A stretch of 64,000 nt of DNA from Pyrenochaeta sp. MPI-SDFR-AT-0127 (lineage: Eukaryota > Ascomycota > Dothideomycetes > Pleosporales > Cucurbitariaceae), in NCBI GenBank assembly GCA_020747015.1, contig JAGTJM010000016.1:496001-560000 (forward strand). The letters are read 5' to 3'. The notes beneath the pieces are model-generated. The model searched no databases and was not told where the DNA came from. It saw only the letters and a program-made list of their open reading frames with translations. This document shows, piece after piece, positions 11,054-22,016 of the stretch; positions within the stretch are counted from its first letter, which is position 1; each line of letters starts with the position of its first letter. A program made the translations under genes and the position numbers.

Positions 11054-11354
11054 AGTAAATCGCCAAACGCCAAAGGGACTGCGCTGAGGGCGTGAAGGGA
11101 TGGTGGCAATGATGACCCAGTTCAGACGAAGAAGAGTGTGCGACACGCGCGGATATAACATGACTTGTCTGGGCTCACGAAGGTTACACGACGTTATGGA
11201 ATGTGATGAACCTTTTCCCGAGTGTAGACTCGATTCATTCCAACAATTCAGTATCTCCCCCGCATTCCATGATGATACTCGCCCTGCATATGACTACCAC
11301 TCTCCTTCTGTCATGTTCACACCTGGCGGTCTCCTGTCTCACTGTACTGCGATC
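11054..11354. other. Intergenic region upstream of the secreted Cys-rich gene
   Basis: These 301 bases are promoter or 5' UTR. The frame of the next gene is open across most of it, back to an ATG at 11100. That extension looks random and precedes a good signal peptide, so I treat it as untranslated. Confidence 0.45.
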
Positions 11355-12419
11355 ATGTACCTCGCCTTGTCACTTCTCGCGCTGCTCACACAACTCTGCT
11401 TCGCTAATCCGATGATACAAAAAAGGGGACTCTTTGGGAAAAAGAAGATAGAACACCGTCCCTGGGACTATAAATTCGAATACCTCAAAGCCAAACACAC
11501 GCTACACTACCTGCAATCCTCGCAACAGTCCGGCTTGCAAAAACGCAAACCCCAGGAAGAGACACTTCCTGAAATCGATCCGCTATTTAATGCACCTCCA
11601 AATTTTCTTCCACCTCCGTGGTCACCAGTATCAAACCTCGACTCTCCTTACCCGCCAAGCGGTGTATCGCCATGGGATGACAGCGGCCGCGCGCAAATGC
11701 TCGACAACGACCCGGGCGCACAAGAGTGGAGGAGATGTCCAAGATGGATACTTGATTGCCGGAAGTGCCCCAAAGACCCAAGATGCCGACGAGGAGACTT
11801 CCCATGGTGGAATCCAGTCGATGTACTAGATTTACCAGATATATTCACTGGGCCTGTGATATCTGCACCCAAGCTTCCGGGAAGCGAACCTGAAATTTGC
11901 CCATTACGCGCCTGCACCAACGCTGACCTTCTGACCTCTTGTGGCGAGAAGGCGCGCTGTGTAAGAGGGCATTGTATTTGTGATACTGGCTTCAAAGGCA
12001 CATCGAGCTTCGGCCCGGTCATTCGTGGCTTCGATGATCTTCAGGCGCTCACTGTTTGGGTCGATCCTGGTCTGGCGTGTGATGTGCCCTGCGATGACCT
12101 GTCGTGTGCGGAGGTCGAGCAGGTGAGGGCGTGCTTCGAAAGCACTCCGACGGTAGCAGAGGAGACACCTGTGGGGCCCATTCCATGGGAAGAAGAAGAA
12201 TGGGGGAACGATGAATCTGCACCAACCAGTGTTGGCGCAGTGATTGAGAAGGAAACTCAGGTCCCTCAGGAGCAAGAGCAGTTGGAACAGGAACAGGAAC
12301 AACCTGAAACGGCCACTGTCACTGGCGGTGCAATTCAAGTTCCTGGTGCGGTGACAGGCGAGAGTGGAGACTTTGTGGAGGGTGTTGCTGCACCTGGAAC
12401 GTTTGGGGAGAATACTTGA
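11355..12419 (+). CDS. Secreted Cys-rich hypothetical protein with EGF-like module
   Basis: I do not recognise a named family. Taking the ATG at 11355 gives 354 aa starting with a clear signal peptide (MYLALSLLALLTQLCFA) and a mature N-terminus near residue 18. Two dibasic sites, QKRG and QKRK, could be cut by a Kex2-type protease. Residues 60-125 are Pro-rich. A Trp/Cys cluster (RRCPRWILDCRKCPKDPRC) is followed by an EGF-like segment, CPLRACTNADLLTSCG then CVRGHCICDTGFKG, with paired Cys. Next comes the LTVWVDPGLACDVPCDDLSC block. The C-terminal 90 residues are acidic, with a Gln/Glu repeat (QEQEQLEQEQEQ). It is probably secreted or cell-wall associated. Function is unknown. Confidence 0.75.
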   Translation: MYLALSLLALLTQLCFANPMIQKRGLFGKKKIEHRPWDYKFEYLKAKHTLHYLQSSQQSGLQKRKPQEETLPEIDPLFNAPPNFLPPPWSPVSNLDSPYPPSGVSPWDDSGRAQMLDNDPGAQEWRRCPRWILDCRKCPKDPRCRRGDFPWWNPVDVLDLPDIFTGPVISAPKLPGSEPEICPLRACTNADLLTSCGEKARCVRGHCICDTGFKGTSSFGPVIRGFDDLQALTVWVDPGLACDVPCDDLSCAEVEQVRACFESTPTVAEETPVGPIPWEEEEWGNDESAPTSVGAVIEKETQVPQEQEQLEQEQEQPETATVTGGAIQVPGAVTGESGDFVEGVAAPGTFGENT

Positions 12420-14653
12420 GGTTGCGTGGGAGGCTTCTGGGCGCATTTACGACTGCATTCATCCGCAAGCTGTCGATTAGCATTATATAGTCACGAGCAG
12501 ATGAACTTTATGTTCAACGAATTTCTTTAGCACGTAATACCACTCAGCTATAATTTCATTCAATTGCCCATGCCTTACAACTTTCCTGGCTCGAGGGTCG
12601 AGACTTAACTTTCATTTCTCTTACTTCACTAACCTGTGCCGCTGAAATTGACAGAATCTCGTTACTCTCATCACTATGAGGTCACCTGTCGTCCTTTAGT
12701 GTTTCCAAAATTTCTTTCTGTACGGCTTAGAAGTAACCCTGCTGTACAAACCGCTTCGATCTCCATCACAGACGTTTCCAACTGCGCAAAGATTCAAGTA
12801 AACTCACACTATGGTAAGATCGGTTGAACTCTTCGAGACGTCTTTTCTATGCCGAAGAACATCAAAAGAATATTTGACGTCTAGCCGGCTCGGCAGTAGA
12901 TAGACTTCAAAGTCAAAGGGCGAGGACAACGAGTAAGGTTCTTTCAACACCGATGTCAACGAGCTGCACAAGCTTTACTCTCCGGGTAACAGTTGTAAAT
13001 CCAACGAGGACACAGCCAACAAAGCCAGACCCAGTCTGGGTCGGGCAAAATTGGTCAAGTCATGCGATACCCCCAACTCTCCTGAAAATGAATCAAGAGC
13101 CCACAAAAATACTCTTTCATATCAGCATCACCGCTGCTGGCGTTCGAGACTGAATGGTGTAGATTATTATTCAGATCTTCCTTTTACTGCCAAAAGGGCG
13201 ATTGGGAGTGGAGTAGGTGCTTCCCAAGGTGGCTATGCCAAGGGCTATTGTCAGAGTGAGAAAGATATATCGGCGCGTGGATTATAAACAAGTGGGTCTT
13301 CTAAGATAGAGAGCCTTATGCTCACTCAGAGAAGGAGAGGCTGACAAGGAGAAAGAATAAAAAAAGAACATTCGAGACATTGCGATGGGCTCCATCCTGG
13401 GAGGATGAGCGTGTTGACCATGTCATATGTATTCCAGCCTCGGCACACTTTGTACCGGGGAAGGCGGTCCGCGCAAAAGACAAGTCCACTTGCTCAGTCA
13501 AAGAGGATGAAAACTGGGGACTGTGGGAAGCTCGTCCCTCAGTGCATTGCATCATAGAATAGGGGAGACTCGTGATCGCGATCCCAACATGCCGCCGTGC
13601 GCCATGTCGTCTACCGGCACCGTTACCCGTTCGAGCTCCAGGCCCCTGCTCAGCCCACTGCGCACGTCCTCCACACCAGGCTGGCAGCACAGCACACGAA
13701 GCTTCGAGACACGACCTACAAAGGGACTAAATTTAGCAAGTATGCTGCGGGATTCATTGAACGCGTCACTAGTGTTTGCGACCGACGCGAAGATTCTGCA
13801 GCACTACAGTTAGAGGATTCTGGGGAACGCTCGAGGGCCGTTGGTATCGATTAGGAGGGGGAAATTGGCTGGGGAAAGCGAAATATTGGACGATTGACTG
13901 CTGCGTGGGCGTGTGCACCCGGTTGACTTGACGTTTGGCGAGACACGGGGGGGGGGGTTGCTGAGAGAGCAACGAGGGATTCGATGGGGGGGACGTGGAT
14001 TGGATGGGGAATGACATCAAAAGACGTGCTTGTTCCCACAGAAACATGATCTGTTTGTGGAACCACAGGCTGGCCGAACACGATGACTATGAAACTGTGG
14101 CGGAGAGCGACAGCAAAGCACAGCATTGCATCGACAGCATCACGCGGCTGGGCCTCCGTCTCGAGCACTCGTGGACTGACGACTGGTAAGCCCGCCAGCA
14201 TTGCCATTGAGCTCCCCCAACGAACACGAGCCTAATTCAACAGAAAATTGAGAATCTCGGTCCATTTCACAATCACGAAACGTCGTCGCCACAAGCGGAC
14301 AAGATCCACCAGGGCCGGACGCCTGGCTGGCCGCTATTATTGGCTGTCTCCACCGCCTGATGCCCACAAGAGAGCTAGCGGGAGCTGCACAAGGGATGGC
14401 GCTGGTTGCCCGGCCAGGGTGGCGCAGGGCAGGGGCGAGCTCCGATGCTTTGCTTGGGCGCGCGGGATTTGCTGAGGACGAGGCCAAATAAAAGGAGACG
14501 CGTCTGCGCTGAGGGCCGTCTTTCTGCTCATTCATCCTACAGTCGCTATCACTGAATCACTTGCCACTTGACATATTTCCTGTCCAAGTCTATCGTTTAT
14601 CAACAAGCCATCCACTTAAGTTTTAATACTCCAAATAAACAACACCAGCCAAA
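12420..14653. other. Gene-poor region upstream of the GPI-protein gene
   Basis: This stretch of 2.2 kb has no reading frame I can support on either strand. A run of 11 G lies at 13947-13957. Short frames such as 13523-13813 have Ser/Thr/Arg-rich translations without any family resemblance. The last part, with an A/T-rich CCAAATAAAAGG element near 14484 and a pyrimidine-rich leader, looks like the promoter and 5' UTR of the downstream gene. The rest could hold a non-coding transcript or simply be a long regulatory region. Confidence 0.45.
14480..14653 (+). promoter_or_regulatory. Probable core promoter and leader of the GPI-protein gene
   Basis: An A/T-rich TATA-like element (CCAAATAAAAGG) sits about 165 bases before the ATG and is followed by C/T-rich sequence. 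The start context is CCAAAATGCG, close to the fungal consensus with A at -3. This suggests a well-expressed gene. It is inferred from composition only. Confidence 0.35.
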
Positions 14654-15244
14654 ATGCGTGCCTCCACCTTCTTCGCCTCTGCTGCTGCTTTCGCCGTCGC
14701 GTCGGCTCAGTCGTCTGTACGTTGAATCCAATTCCAACCAGCTCAAAAGTCCCACAGTCTAACAAGCCATCAACAGTCCATCGACCCCTTCCCACAGACC
14801 GCCCAGTTGGCTCAGACCAACTCTCTCGGTGTTGTCACTGGCATTCCCACCCAGCCAGCCGTTGCCACCAACCAGCCAGCTCTTCCCCCGGCTGTCACCT
14901 CGCAGCCCCCTGTGAACTCCATCCCCGCTGTCGGCACTGGCATCCACACCCTTCTCCTCCCCGGCCCGGCCTCCAACGTCAACGGCACCCAGACCGTCGT
15001 CGTCAGCGCAAACAACAGCACCACTGTCATCCTCGGCGCTCCCACCTCTGCCGGTGCCACCCCAACTGGCAGCGGCGCCGCCGCATCTGGTAGCGGTGCC
15101 AGTGGCTCCGCTGGTGCTTCCCGCTCTGGCTCGGCCACCGGCTCTGGTGCAGCCACCCAGTCGACTGGCGCTGCTGCTTCCAACGTCAAGGCCGCCGCTG
15201 GCAGCCTTGTTGGTTTCGGTGCTTTCGTTGCCGCCTTCTTGTAA
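14654..15244 (+). CDS. Small Ser/Thr/Ala-rich GPI-anchored cell-surface protein
   Basis: Two exons (14654-14716 and 14777-15244) give 176 aa. The N-terminus is a signal peptide (MRASTFFASAAAFAVASA). The mature part has several NxS/T sites and is rich in Ala, Gly, Ser, Thr and Pro, as in glycosylated wall proteins. Residues 115-150 are a Gly-Ser-Ala repeat (GSGAAASGSGASGSAGAS). The C-terminus is a short hydrophobic tail (SLVGFGAFVAAFL) after small residues, a typical GPI-attachment signal. Codon use is strongly biased toward C-ending codons, more so than in the neighbours, which suggests high expression. No named family is recognisable. Confidence 0.8.
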
Positions 15245-15699
15245 GCGTGCTCGCAGTTCTGAGTCAAGTTCTTTGAGTGCTTCGTTGCACTTGTAGAACA
15301 CGGTCCTGGCACATGGCGGCAACGTGCACTCGCGTCGCGGGTTGTGTAATGAAGAGTTGATCGATTGAAAAATGGTGGTTGTCTTGTCACCACCGCACTG
15401 TCCTTGAGATACCTGCAGTCTGCATTTGCATCGCGTCGCATCGCATCTGGGCGTCTGACACTTGGTTGTGTCGGCGGATTGGAAGTAATACTTGTAATAG
15501 CTCGTGAGAGCTGGTCGTCGACCGAATCCGATTCAATATGTAGCATTGAAATTTGAAACAATTGAATATGTACACTTGCCTTTTGGCCCTCATCTACAAG
15601 CTTTGTTGGTCCATCTCTTTTAGGAACATTGTTTTTCAACCCCGCCAAACATCAACTCCACTTCCCCTCCCATATCCCATCTTTTCCTGTCTGTGAAAC
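15245..15699. other. Intergenic region
   Basis: These 455 bases hold the 3' UTR of the GPI-protein gene and the promoter of the formamidase gene. Long open frames on the minus strand here and through the preceding gene reflect its biased codon use and not a real gene. Confidence 0.5.
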
Positions 15700-16659
15700 A
15701 TGACACCCGTCGCATACCCCAGACACATCCCGTCAATCAGCTACAGCGACCCCCCAAGTCGCTTGCAGACAATTGACCTCTGGCTACCTCGGCCGCTCGA
15801 GGACTCCAATCCCGCCAATTCGATATGGATAATCTACGTCCACGGCGGCGCCTGGCGTGATCCCACACAAGACTCAAAATGCGTTGAACCTACACTCAAA
15901 CATCTCTTCTCTGCATCGAGCCCCTCCGCATTGGCCAATGTAGCCGGCATAGCAAGTCTCAACTACCGCCTCTCACCGCACCCTGCACATGCCACCGATC
16001 CAAGCTCGCCATCCGACCCTGACCGCAACGCGCTACATCCTCAGCATGTCCAGGACATTGCGCGCGGAATACAGTTCCTGCTCAAGGAATACGGTATCAA
16101 GCGATGGATAGGCGTCGGCCACTCGTGCGGCGCAACAATGCTGCTCCAACTCGTCGCCTCCATCGGCCTTGACGCAACCACGAGTGCCCTGAAACCCGCC
16201 CTGGGGCCCGAGGCATTGCTTCTGCTCGAGGGCATCTACAACTTCCCGCTGTTGCTACGGAACCACGTGCCGCCTGCGTGTCCAGAGCACATATCTCAGA
16301 TATACCGCGCCTTCATTGCGGGGGCGTTTGGCCACGATGCCTCGGTGTATCAGTCCGTGTCGCCCGTGTCTGGAAAATATAGCACAGCGGAATGGCCAGA
16401 GGGGAGACTTTTGGTCATATGTCATAGCTATGAAGACGAGCTTGTAGAGCGCGCGCAGCGGGATGTCATGTGTGTTGCGCTGGACCGCGAGGGCTGGTCG
16501 ATAGTCATGGAAGTTGGAGATGAAGAGGATGAGGTTCGAGCTGAGGGGCGACGGGTGCTCAACGTTCGGGATCTGAAAGGAGGCCATGACTGGATATGGG
16601 AGGATGGGGAGCAAATCGCGAAGCTAATCACTGAGGTGGTTGAGCGACTGACTCACTGA
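15700..16659 (+). CDS. BNA7: Kynurenine formamidase (alpha/beta hydrolase)
   Basis: This intronless gene encodes 319 aa. It is an alpha/beta hydrolase of the kynurenine formamidase type, which hydrolyses N-formyl-L-kynurenine to kynurenine and formate in the tryptophan-to-NAD pathway. The oxyanion-hole motif HGGAW lies at 48-52. The nucleophile elbow is GHSCG with Ser142. A late Asp lies in the SYEDELVE region near 246. The catalytic His is His296 in GGHDWIWE. Together these make a Ser-Asp-His triad. The HGGAWRDP and GHSCGATMLLQL contexts match fungal Bna7 best. A generic esterase role cannot be excluded from sequence alone. No other kynurenine-pathway gene is in the window. Confidence 0.85.
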   Translation: MTPVAYPRHIPSISYSDPPSRLQTIDLWLPRPLEDSNPANSIWIIYVHGGAWRDPTQDSKCVEPTLKHLFSASSPSALANVAGIASLNYRLSPHPAHATDPSSPSDPDRNALHPQHVQDIARGIQFLLKEYGIKRWIGVGHSCGATMLLQLVASIGLDATTSALKPALGPEALLLLEGIYNFPLLLRNHVPPACPEHISQIYRAFIAGAFGHDASVYQSVSPVSGKYSTAEWPEGRLLVICHSYEDELVERAQRDVMCVALDREGWSIVMEVGDEEDEVRAEGRRVLNVRDLKGGHDWIWEDGEQIAKLITEVVERLTH

Positions 16660-16950
16660 AGTATCACCATAACCCAGAAGCCTTAGAGAAGCAAGAATGA
16701 AATACACAACAATCTTATTGTGCAATTGCTAGTCCCTATAGACATATGAAAGTGGAGATCCCATCTGAAGGAGAAGAGACCCTATCAAGGCGCGAACTTT
16801 TGGATTACGATACCCAACAACCCAATGCTTCGCTTGCTCGTTCGTGCTAGTTATACAGCATGATACAATATACAATCGTGTCATATTCTTTCCTTTGCTC
16901 GTCTCCATCTCCTTGGCCTTTTATCCAATCCATGGAACTCTTGCATCTGC

Positions 16951-18286
16951 TCATCTTTTATTCAGCCTTTGATCCATAACCTTGTTGATCTCATTTTGAA
17001 CTTGATTGGTCCCACTCTCAGCATCGTTCAGCCGGCTCTGGAGATCGGCAATCTGCCTGCTCGCTTGTGTATTGTATCCTTCGACTTCTCCCTGCTTTCC
17101 GGCGCCAATCTTTGCCTGTGATGCATTCACATTGCCGTATACTGCCATGGCGCTTGCAATCATGCTGCTGATATCGCCAACATTGCCAGGAACAATGACG
17201 CTTGTGCCTTCCTTGGCCAGGTTACCAAAGGCATCCACATACTTCTCAGCAACGGAAAGGGAGATCGCATTCTGTGCCGCACCCTTTCCTTGAGCAATGG
17301 ATCGTGCAACAGCGTCGATCCCATTGGCCGTGGCTTGGGCCCTTAGCAGAATCGCCTCAGCCTCTCCACTTGCCATGTTGATCTGCTCCGCCCGTAAAGC
17401 CTCTGACGCCAGAATCACTGACTGTTTCTTTCCCTCAGCGATATTAATAGCAGACTGCCTCTGACCCTCTGATTCCAGAATCTCAGCGCGCTTTGAACGC
17501 TCCGCAGTGACTTGGCGGTGCATGGCTTCGACGACGGGTTCAGGTGCGTGGATGTCACGAATCTCGTAACGTAGACAGGTGACACCCCAATCTTGGGCTG
17601 CCTCGTTGATTGCGGCGGTAATATTTGCGTTTAGATTGGCTCGTTCTTTGAGGACATGGTCGAGCGAAAGCTGGCCGATTTCGGATCGCATAGTCGTCTG
17701 CGCAAGCTGCGAGATGGCGTACTCTGCGTCCTCGACGCCGTAACTGAGAAATGTTAACAAATATGCACTCTTGTGTTAGAGTCCTAGAAGCTCACCTCGC
17801 TTTATATGCGTCGAATACTCTTGTGTACAAAACACCGTCCAGCTCTAGCGTGACGTTGTCGGCCGTGATGGCGCTTTGACTTGGAATCTCGATGGCATTC
17901 TCCTTTAGACTCCTGACGTAGGCTATCCGATCAATGAATGGAATCAGGATAGCAAGACCGGGCTCAAGTATGCGGTTGAACTTTCCCATGCGCTCGACAA
18001 TCCATGCTGTCTGCTGTGGCACGAACCGCACGATGGTGTTGGTCGGCAGGCGCTTGTGTGACGAGAAGTATGATGGTGGACCAGCCTGGGAATTCAGCTG
18101 ACCCAGGGACGAGAAGACGCTGGCAGGATTGGCCGAGGCGGATTGCGAGCTAAGCTGCGTGAAGCTGCGGACGGAAGATGTGGCCAAGGCAGCAGCGAGC
18201 GGTGATATCCTTGACATGGCCAGCGGCCGCGAGTTTTGAAGGAGTCTGGAGCCCGTAGAGGCTGCCAGCCGTGTGCACGACGCCAT
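16951..18286 (-). CDS. Mitochondrial stomatin-like protein 2 (SPFH/band 7)
   Basis: Two exons (18286-17796 and 17743-16951) give 427 aa. The first 45 residues are rich in Arg, Ser, Ala and Leu with no acidic residues, as expected for a mitochondrial presequence. The band-7 domain starts near 75 (NTIVRFVPQQTAWIVERMGK) and runs to about 265, with the conserved YGVEDAEYAISQLAQTTMRSE and LRYEIRDI segments. A long Ala/Glu/Gln-rich coiled coil follows (about 265-340). A second coiled coil at the C-terminus (SRLNDAESGTNQVQNEINKV) is less common. SLP2 homologues scaffold inner-membrane proteases and respiratory complexes with prohibitins. The gene is convergent with BNA7. Confidence 0.93.
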
Positions 18287-18731
18287 GGTGAGGTTTGGTG
18301 CGAAAGTGATGACGGACACGCGGAGCTCGAAGAAGTTCCACCTGCACCGGCGAAGCTATGAGGGAACCACCGAGGGACCATTACATAATCCACCCTCACG
18401 CCTGACCACGGCTCTTTCTTCCACCAGATCTGACTGGGACGACTCTAATGTTGATGCATTCAGCTTTGATTATTCAGTCGTATCTCTGAATGCATATGAC
18501 CAACCACTCTCTCAAATTTTCAGTGCTGTCCGTACCAGAAAGAGTACACCACCCATGCCTCCGTATGCTCTCGTGAGTCTCCTGATACCCAATACTTATC
18601 TTGCAAGTCGTTGCGTCAGAGAAAAGATTCAACGGCCTTGAGAGTGCAGTGCATGGTAATGTGGTAGACATGCGACTCGTGGGACTGATATACGTTGGCA
18701 TCGCACACCTCTACCCCACTGTGCTTCTAAC
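18287..18731. promoter_or_regulatory. Divergent intergenic region, SLP2 / HET gene
   Basis: These 445 bases separate two divergent genes and should hold both promoters. I see no gene or repeat. Confidence 0.45.
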
Positions 18732-20923
18732 ATGCACCTTCAAACCTCACTAACAATGCCCTATGCAACCTCCCAGCACTCCGAAAGAGGTAGTCATGCA
18801 CATAGCTGTTATCACTGTCGTAAAATTACAATTAGACAGGCCGCTCAGCCTGGGCGTTCTGGCTTCCGGTGTCGCCTTCCTTACACTGTGCGAGAGGCGT
18901 ACAAAGCTGCTCAGGACGGCTGCCCAATATACAAACTCCTAATTCGCGGATATTTGTTTGCCATTGCTCCTAAAGAAATAAACATGTTGACCCGAGCGGT
19001 ACTGGGCAAGCCGGACGTTCGATTGCCGCGCGCTGGCGTATCTGGAGCACAAGACCGGATTCTCTACTTCGCGGAGAGTCTGAGCAAGTACCCATTCCAG
19101 ATTCGAGTAGATGAGAAGGGACAAGCGGTGTTTGTGTGTCTGGCTTGGGGAAGCCACTGGTTCCAGGTTAATGCATGGCAAGGTATGGTTTACAGTCTTG
19201 TAGGGATGATCCTATGACTGAAGTATTAGCAGGGGACCCATTAGCTTTGATATTCCCTATTCGGCCTATCAATAGAGAGGTCGCTTCTCCAAAGGCTTTC
19301 GATCTAGCATCGGCATGGTTGACCGAGTGCGCTGATCGTGGGTCTGGGTCGCATCTTTTATGTCCCGGTACAAAAGATATCGTATTCACTCCAAGACGCT
19401 TACTCGAGCTACATGCATTCGATGACACATATAATATTCGCCTTCGAGAGACTTATCCCCATGAGCGGTTGCCTTATGCTTGTCTCAGCTATTGTTGGGG
19501 AGGAGACCAGCCCGTCAAAACAACAAAGGCAACTTTGGCCCAGCGACTGAAGGGAATTGATCTCTCAAGCTTGCCGAGAACACTTCAAGATGCCGTCATT
19601 GTTACCGTTCGTCTTCGATTGAATTATCTGTGGATTGATTGCTTATGCATGATTCAAGACGACGAGGCCGACATGTCAGTAGAGCTGCCAAAAATGCCAC
19701 AAATCTACAAAAACGCCTATGTGACTATCTCTGCATCAAGCGCTAGTACATGCTACGAGGGCTTCCTCCAAAAGAGACAGCCATCTCCCAGCGCGGACTG
19801 CGGAGATGTAGTCTTACGATATGAGGCCCCAAAGGGAATCATGGGCGATGTGTACTTGTTCGAAGACCAATCGGGAAGTGTACTGGACCCAATAAGTAAG
19901 AGAGCCTGGACGCTCCAAGAACGCAGGATCTCTCCGCGCTTTCTGGACTTCTCAAGTCAACAACTGCGGTGGAAGTGTAATAGCAGACGGTATTTTGACG
20001 GAGGATTGAAAGCTGAAGTCTTGGATGAACGGCCTGGAACTACCGGCGACCTAGGAGCGTCTGCTGGAATACAATCCAATGCTATCGAAACCACGATATT
20101 CAGGACATGGGCAGACATCGTGGACGACTACACTCAGCGACTCCTCAGCTTTCCTAGCGACAAACTTACAGCATTGGCCGCCATGGCAAGTGAAGTAGGA
20201 TCTGACCCTGGCATACCATACCTAGCGGGTCTATGGAACGAGCACCTTCCAGCACAACTTCTCTGGCGACTATGGGCAGAGCCATCAAAGCGACCAGACA
20301 AATACCGTGCACCAAGCTGGTCATGGGTATCTGTGGACGGATGGGTCATGATGGAGCACGAATCGCACGCCGAGCGTATTGCCATAGAGGTTGTTGAGTG
20401 TAAGACTACGTTGGAGACCGAAGAATTCGTCCACGGCCCTGTCACATCGGGCTTCCTGACCCTAAGGGGTCGCTTGATATCTGCTTTCTGGTTTCCAAAC
20501 CAAGACAGTAGTCTCGCACTGGAGGGGAACCATAGTGATGATCTACACTCTATGATTGCACCTGATAGTGGCTTGGAGGAATTTCCAGATGAGGACGACA
20601 TGTCAGGTACTTCTGACGGCGAAAGTGACGAAGAGTCGCAGGAAACAAGCTCGAGCGGCGTGGACGTCGCACTGCTTGACGGAGTGGAAGCGAGCGCTGA
20701 TGCCATTGAGCCACTCTGGGATACAGATGATATAGATTTTGTTGTTGAAGTTCGTTGTCTTCAAGTATTGGCTCAAAACAACACAGAAGGATCTGCAGGA
20801 CTTCTGTTGGTGCCTTCGGACCCGGGAGCAGCTACTTATCGGAGAGTAGGGTACTTTTTTATTGAACCCAGGAAGAGTAGCTTTTTCGCTAGCGTCGCAG
20901 ATCAGATCATTACTATTGTCTGA
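18732..20923 (+). CDS. HET-domain protein (heterokaryon incompatibility type)
   Basis: Two exons (18732-19182 and 19233-20923) give 713 aa. The HET domain lies at about residues 220-370 and contains its three hallmark blocks: LPYACLSYCWGG, LNYLWIDCLCMIQDDEADMSVELPKM and QIYKNAYVTISASSA. The downstream KRAWTLQERRISPRFLDF block is also typical. The N-terminal 150 residues include a CYHCRK pair and no known domain. Near residues 590-650 there is an acidic Ser/Glu/Asp-rich stretch. HET proteins trigger regulated cell death when incompatible individuals fuse, and many are of unknown specificity. No partner such as a NACHT/STAND or HeLo gene is next to it. The gene appears intact. Confidence 0.9.
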
Positions 20924-22016
20924 TGTGTTCGACGCAAAGAAAAGAGGGCCTGGCTTTATATAGGCTATGCATTGCTACCCTGCAGATTGTTTAGGAACGA
21001 AGACATATTCAAGCGGCCACAAGGGAGGGTCAACACCGGTACGCTCACATACAATTATTCCACAAGCCTTGAGCAATCATCAAAAACATATGAGATCAAC
21101 ACAGGAGCATTAAATCCTAAGCACCCTATACATCTTCATCCTCCAGTAGTGACGCAGCCTCGCTATGAGTCCTATCTAGGCACCATGCACTCGTAGCAGG
21201 TCTCTTACATTCCATCGCTTGATGGCCCTAAACGCCACCGATGGGCCAGCAAGCTGTAACACTTATACACACAATATACACTCAGAACATTTGGCTTCAA
21301 TTATCTCACAAGAGCTTCGTGTTCGACTTATTCATGAGAGGTATGAGCTTGTAAAGAGACCAAAGCGAGCTGCAGTTTGAAAGATCCATGGAATGCCGTC
21401 GTGCGCGATCAATAGCAACCTTTTCCCACTATGGTGCCATTCAGTCTCCTCTTTGTTCCCTTGGGCTCTCCTTTGTCAAGTCGTAAAGCCTTGGGATCAC
21501 CGTCCACCGTGCAGATAGAACCCGAAATCAATCTTCAGTTCAGGATGAGTAAGTCTTAAGATGTGCGTGAATGATTTGTCCAAAGCAGGCGTCGTGAACG
21601 AGTTGCTTCATTATGTTCACCAGATAGAGATCAAGAAAGTCTCATATTGAGCCTGCATATCAAAATGACTGTTTGATGCCGGCCGAATCATTGCATCCAC
21701 TTTCGATTCACATTACCTTTGGACTCGCAGCTTATCACTGGAAAGTCACAAAAGTTAAAGCGAACCTCCTCAATAGATGCCGAAAGTGTATTGATGATAT
21801 ATTGCCTCGAAGCGAAAGCTTGGGCAAGTTTTGAGGTGTCGGAAATGCGATGGCCCCTGACTTTTTGTGGCGATGAAAGTCAGCCGATATAATGCGGGAA
21901 ATCCCAATGATCGATTCTCAAATAGCTCTCAATGTAAATAGCAGGCTTCCTATCTGATGTGCCTCCTGATAAGTCCTGATTAGTTTGGGAACCAAAATAT
22001 GTAGTCTCCAACCTTG
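20924..22016. other. Intergenic region after the HET gene
   Basis: This 1.1 kb stretch lies between two convergent genes. I see no supportable reading frame. A short perfect hairpin (CCATC, loop GCTT, GATGG) lies near 21213-21226 and may be chance. Base composition is somewhat A/T-richer than in the flanking genes. Confidence 0.45.

Noticed and set aside
13947..13957. G-quadruplex at the 11-G run
   Set aside because: It is a single run without three further G-tracts in a short span that I could confirm, so I only note it as a homopolymer.
14759..15648. Long minus-strand frames of 187 and 278 codons
   Set aside because: They mirror the biased codon use of the GPI-protein gene on the plus strand and have Gly/Ala/Ser-rich translations without domains.
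10234..16659. A biosynthetic gene cluster (SDR, secreted protein, hydrolase)
   Set aside because: There is no backbone synthase, P450 or cluster regulator, and the hydrolase is a primary-metabolism formamidase.
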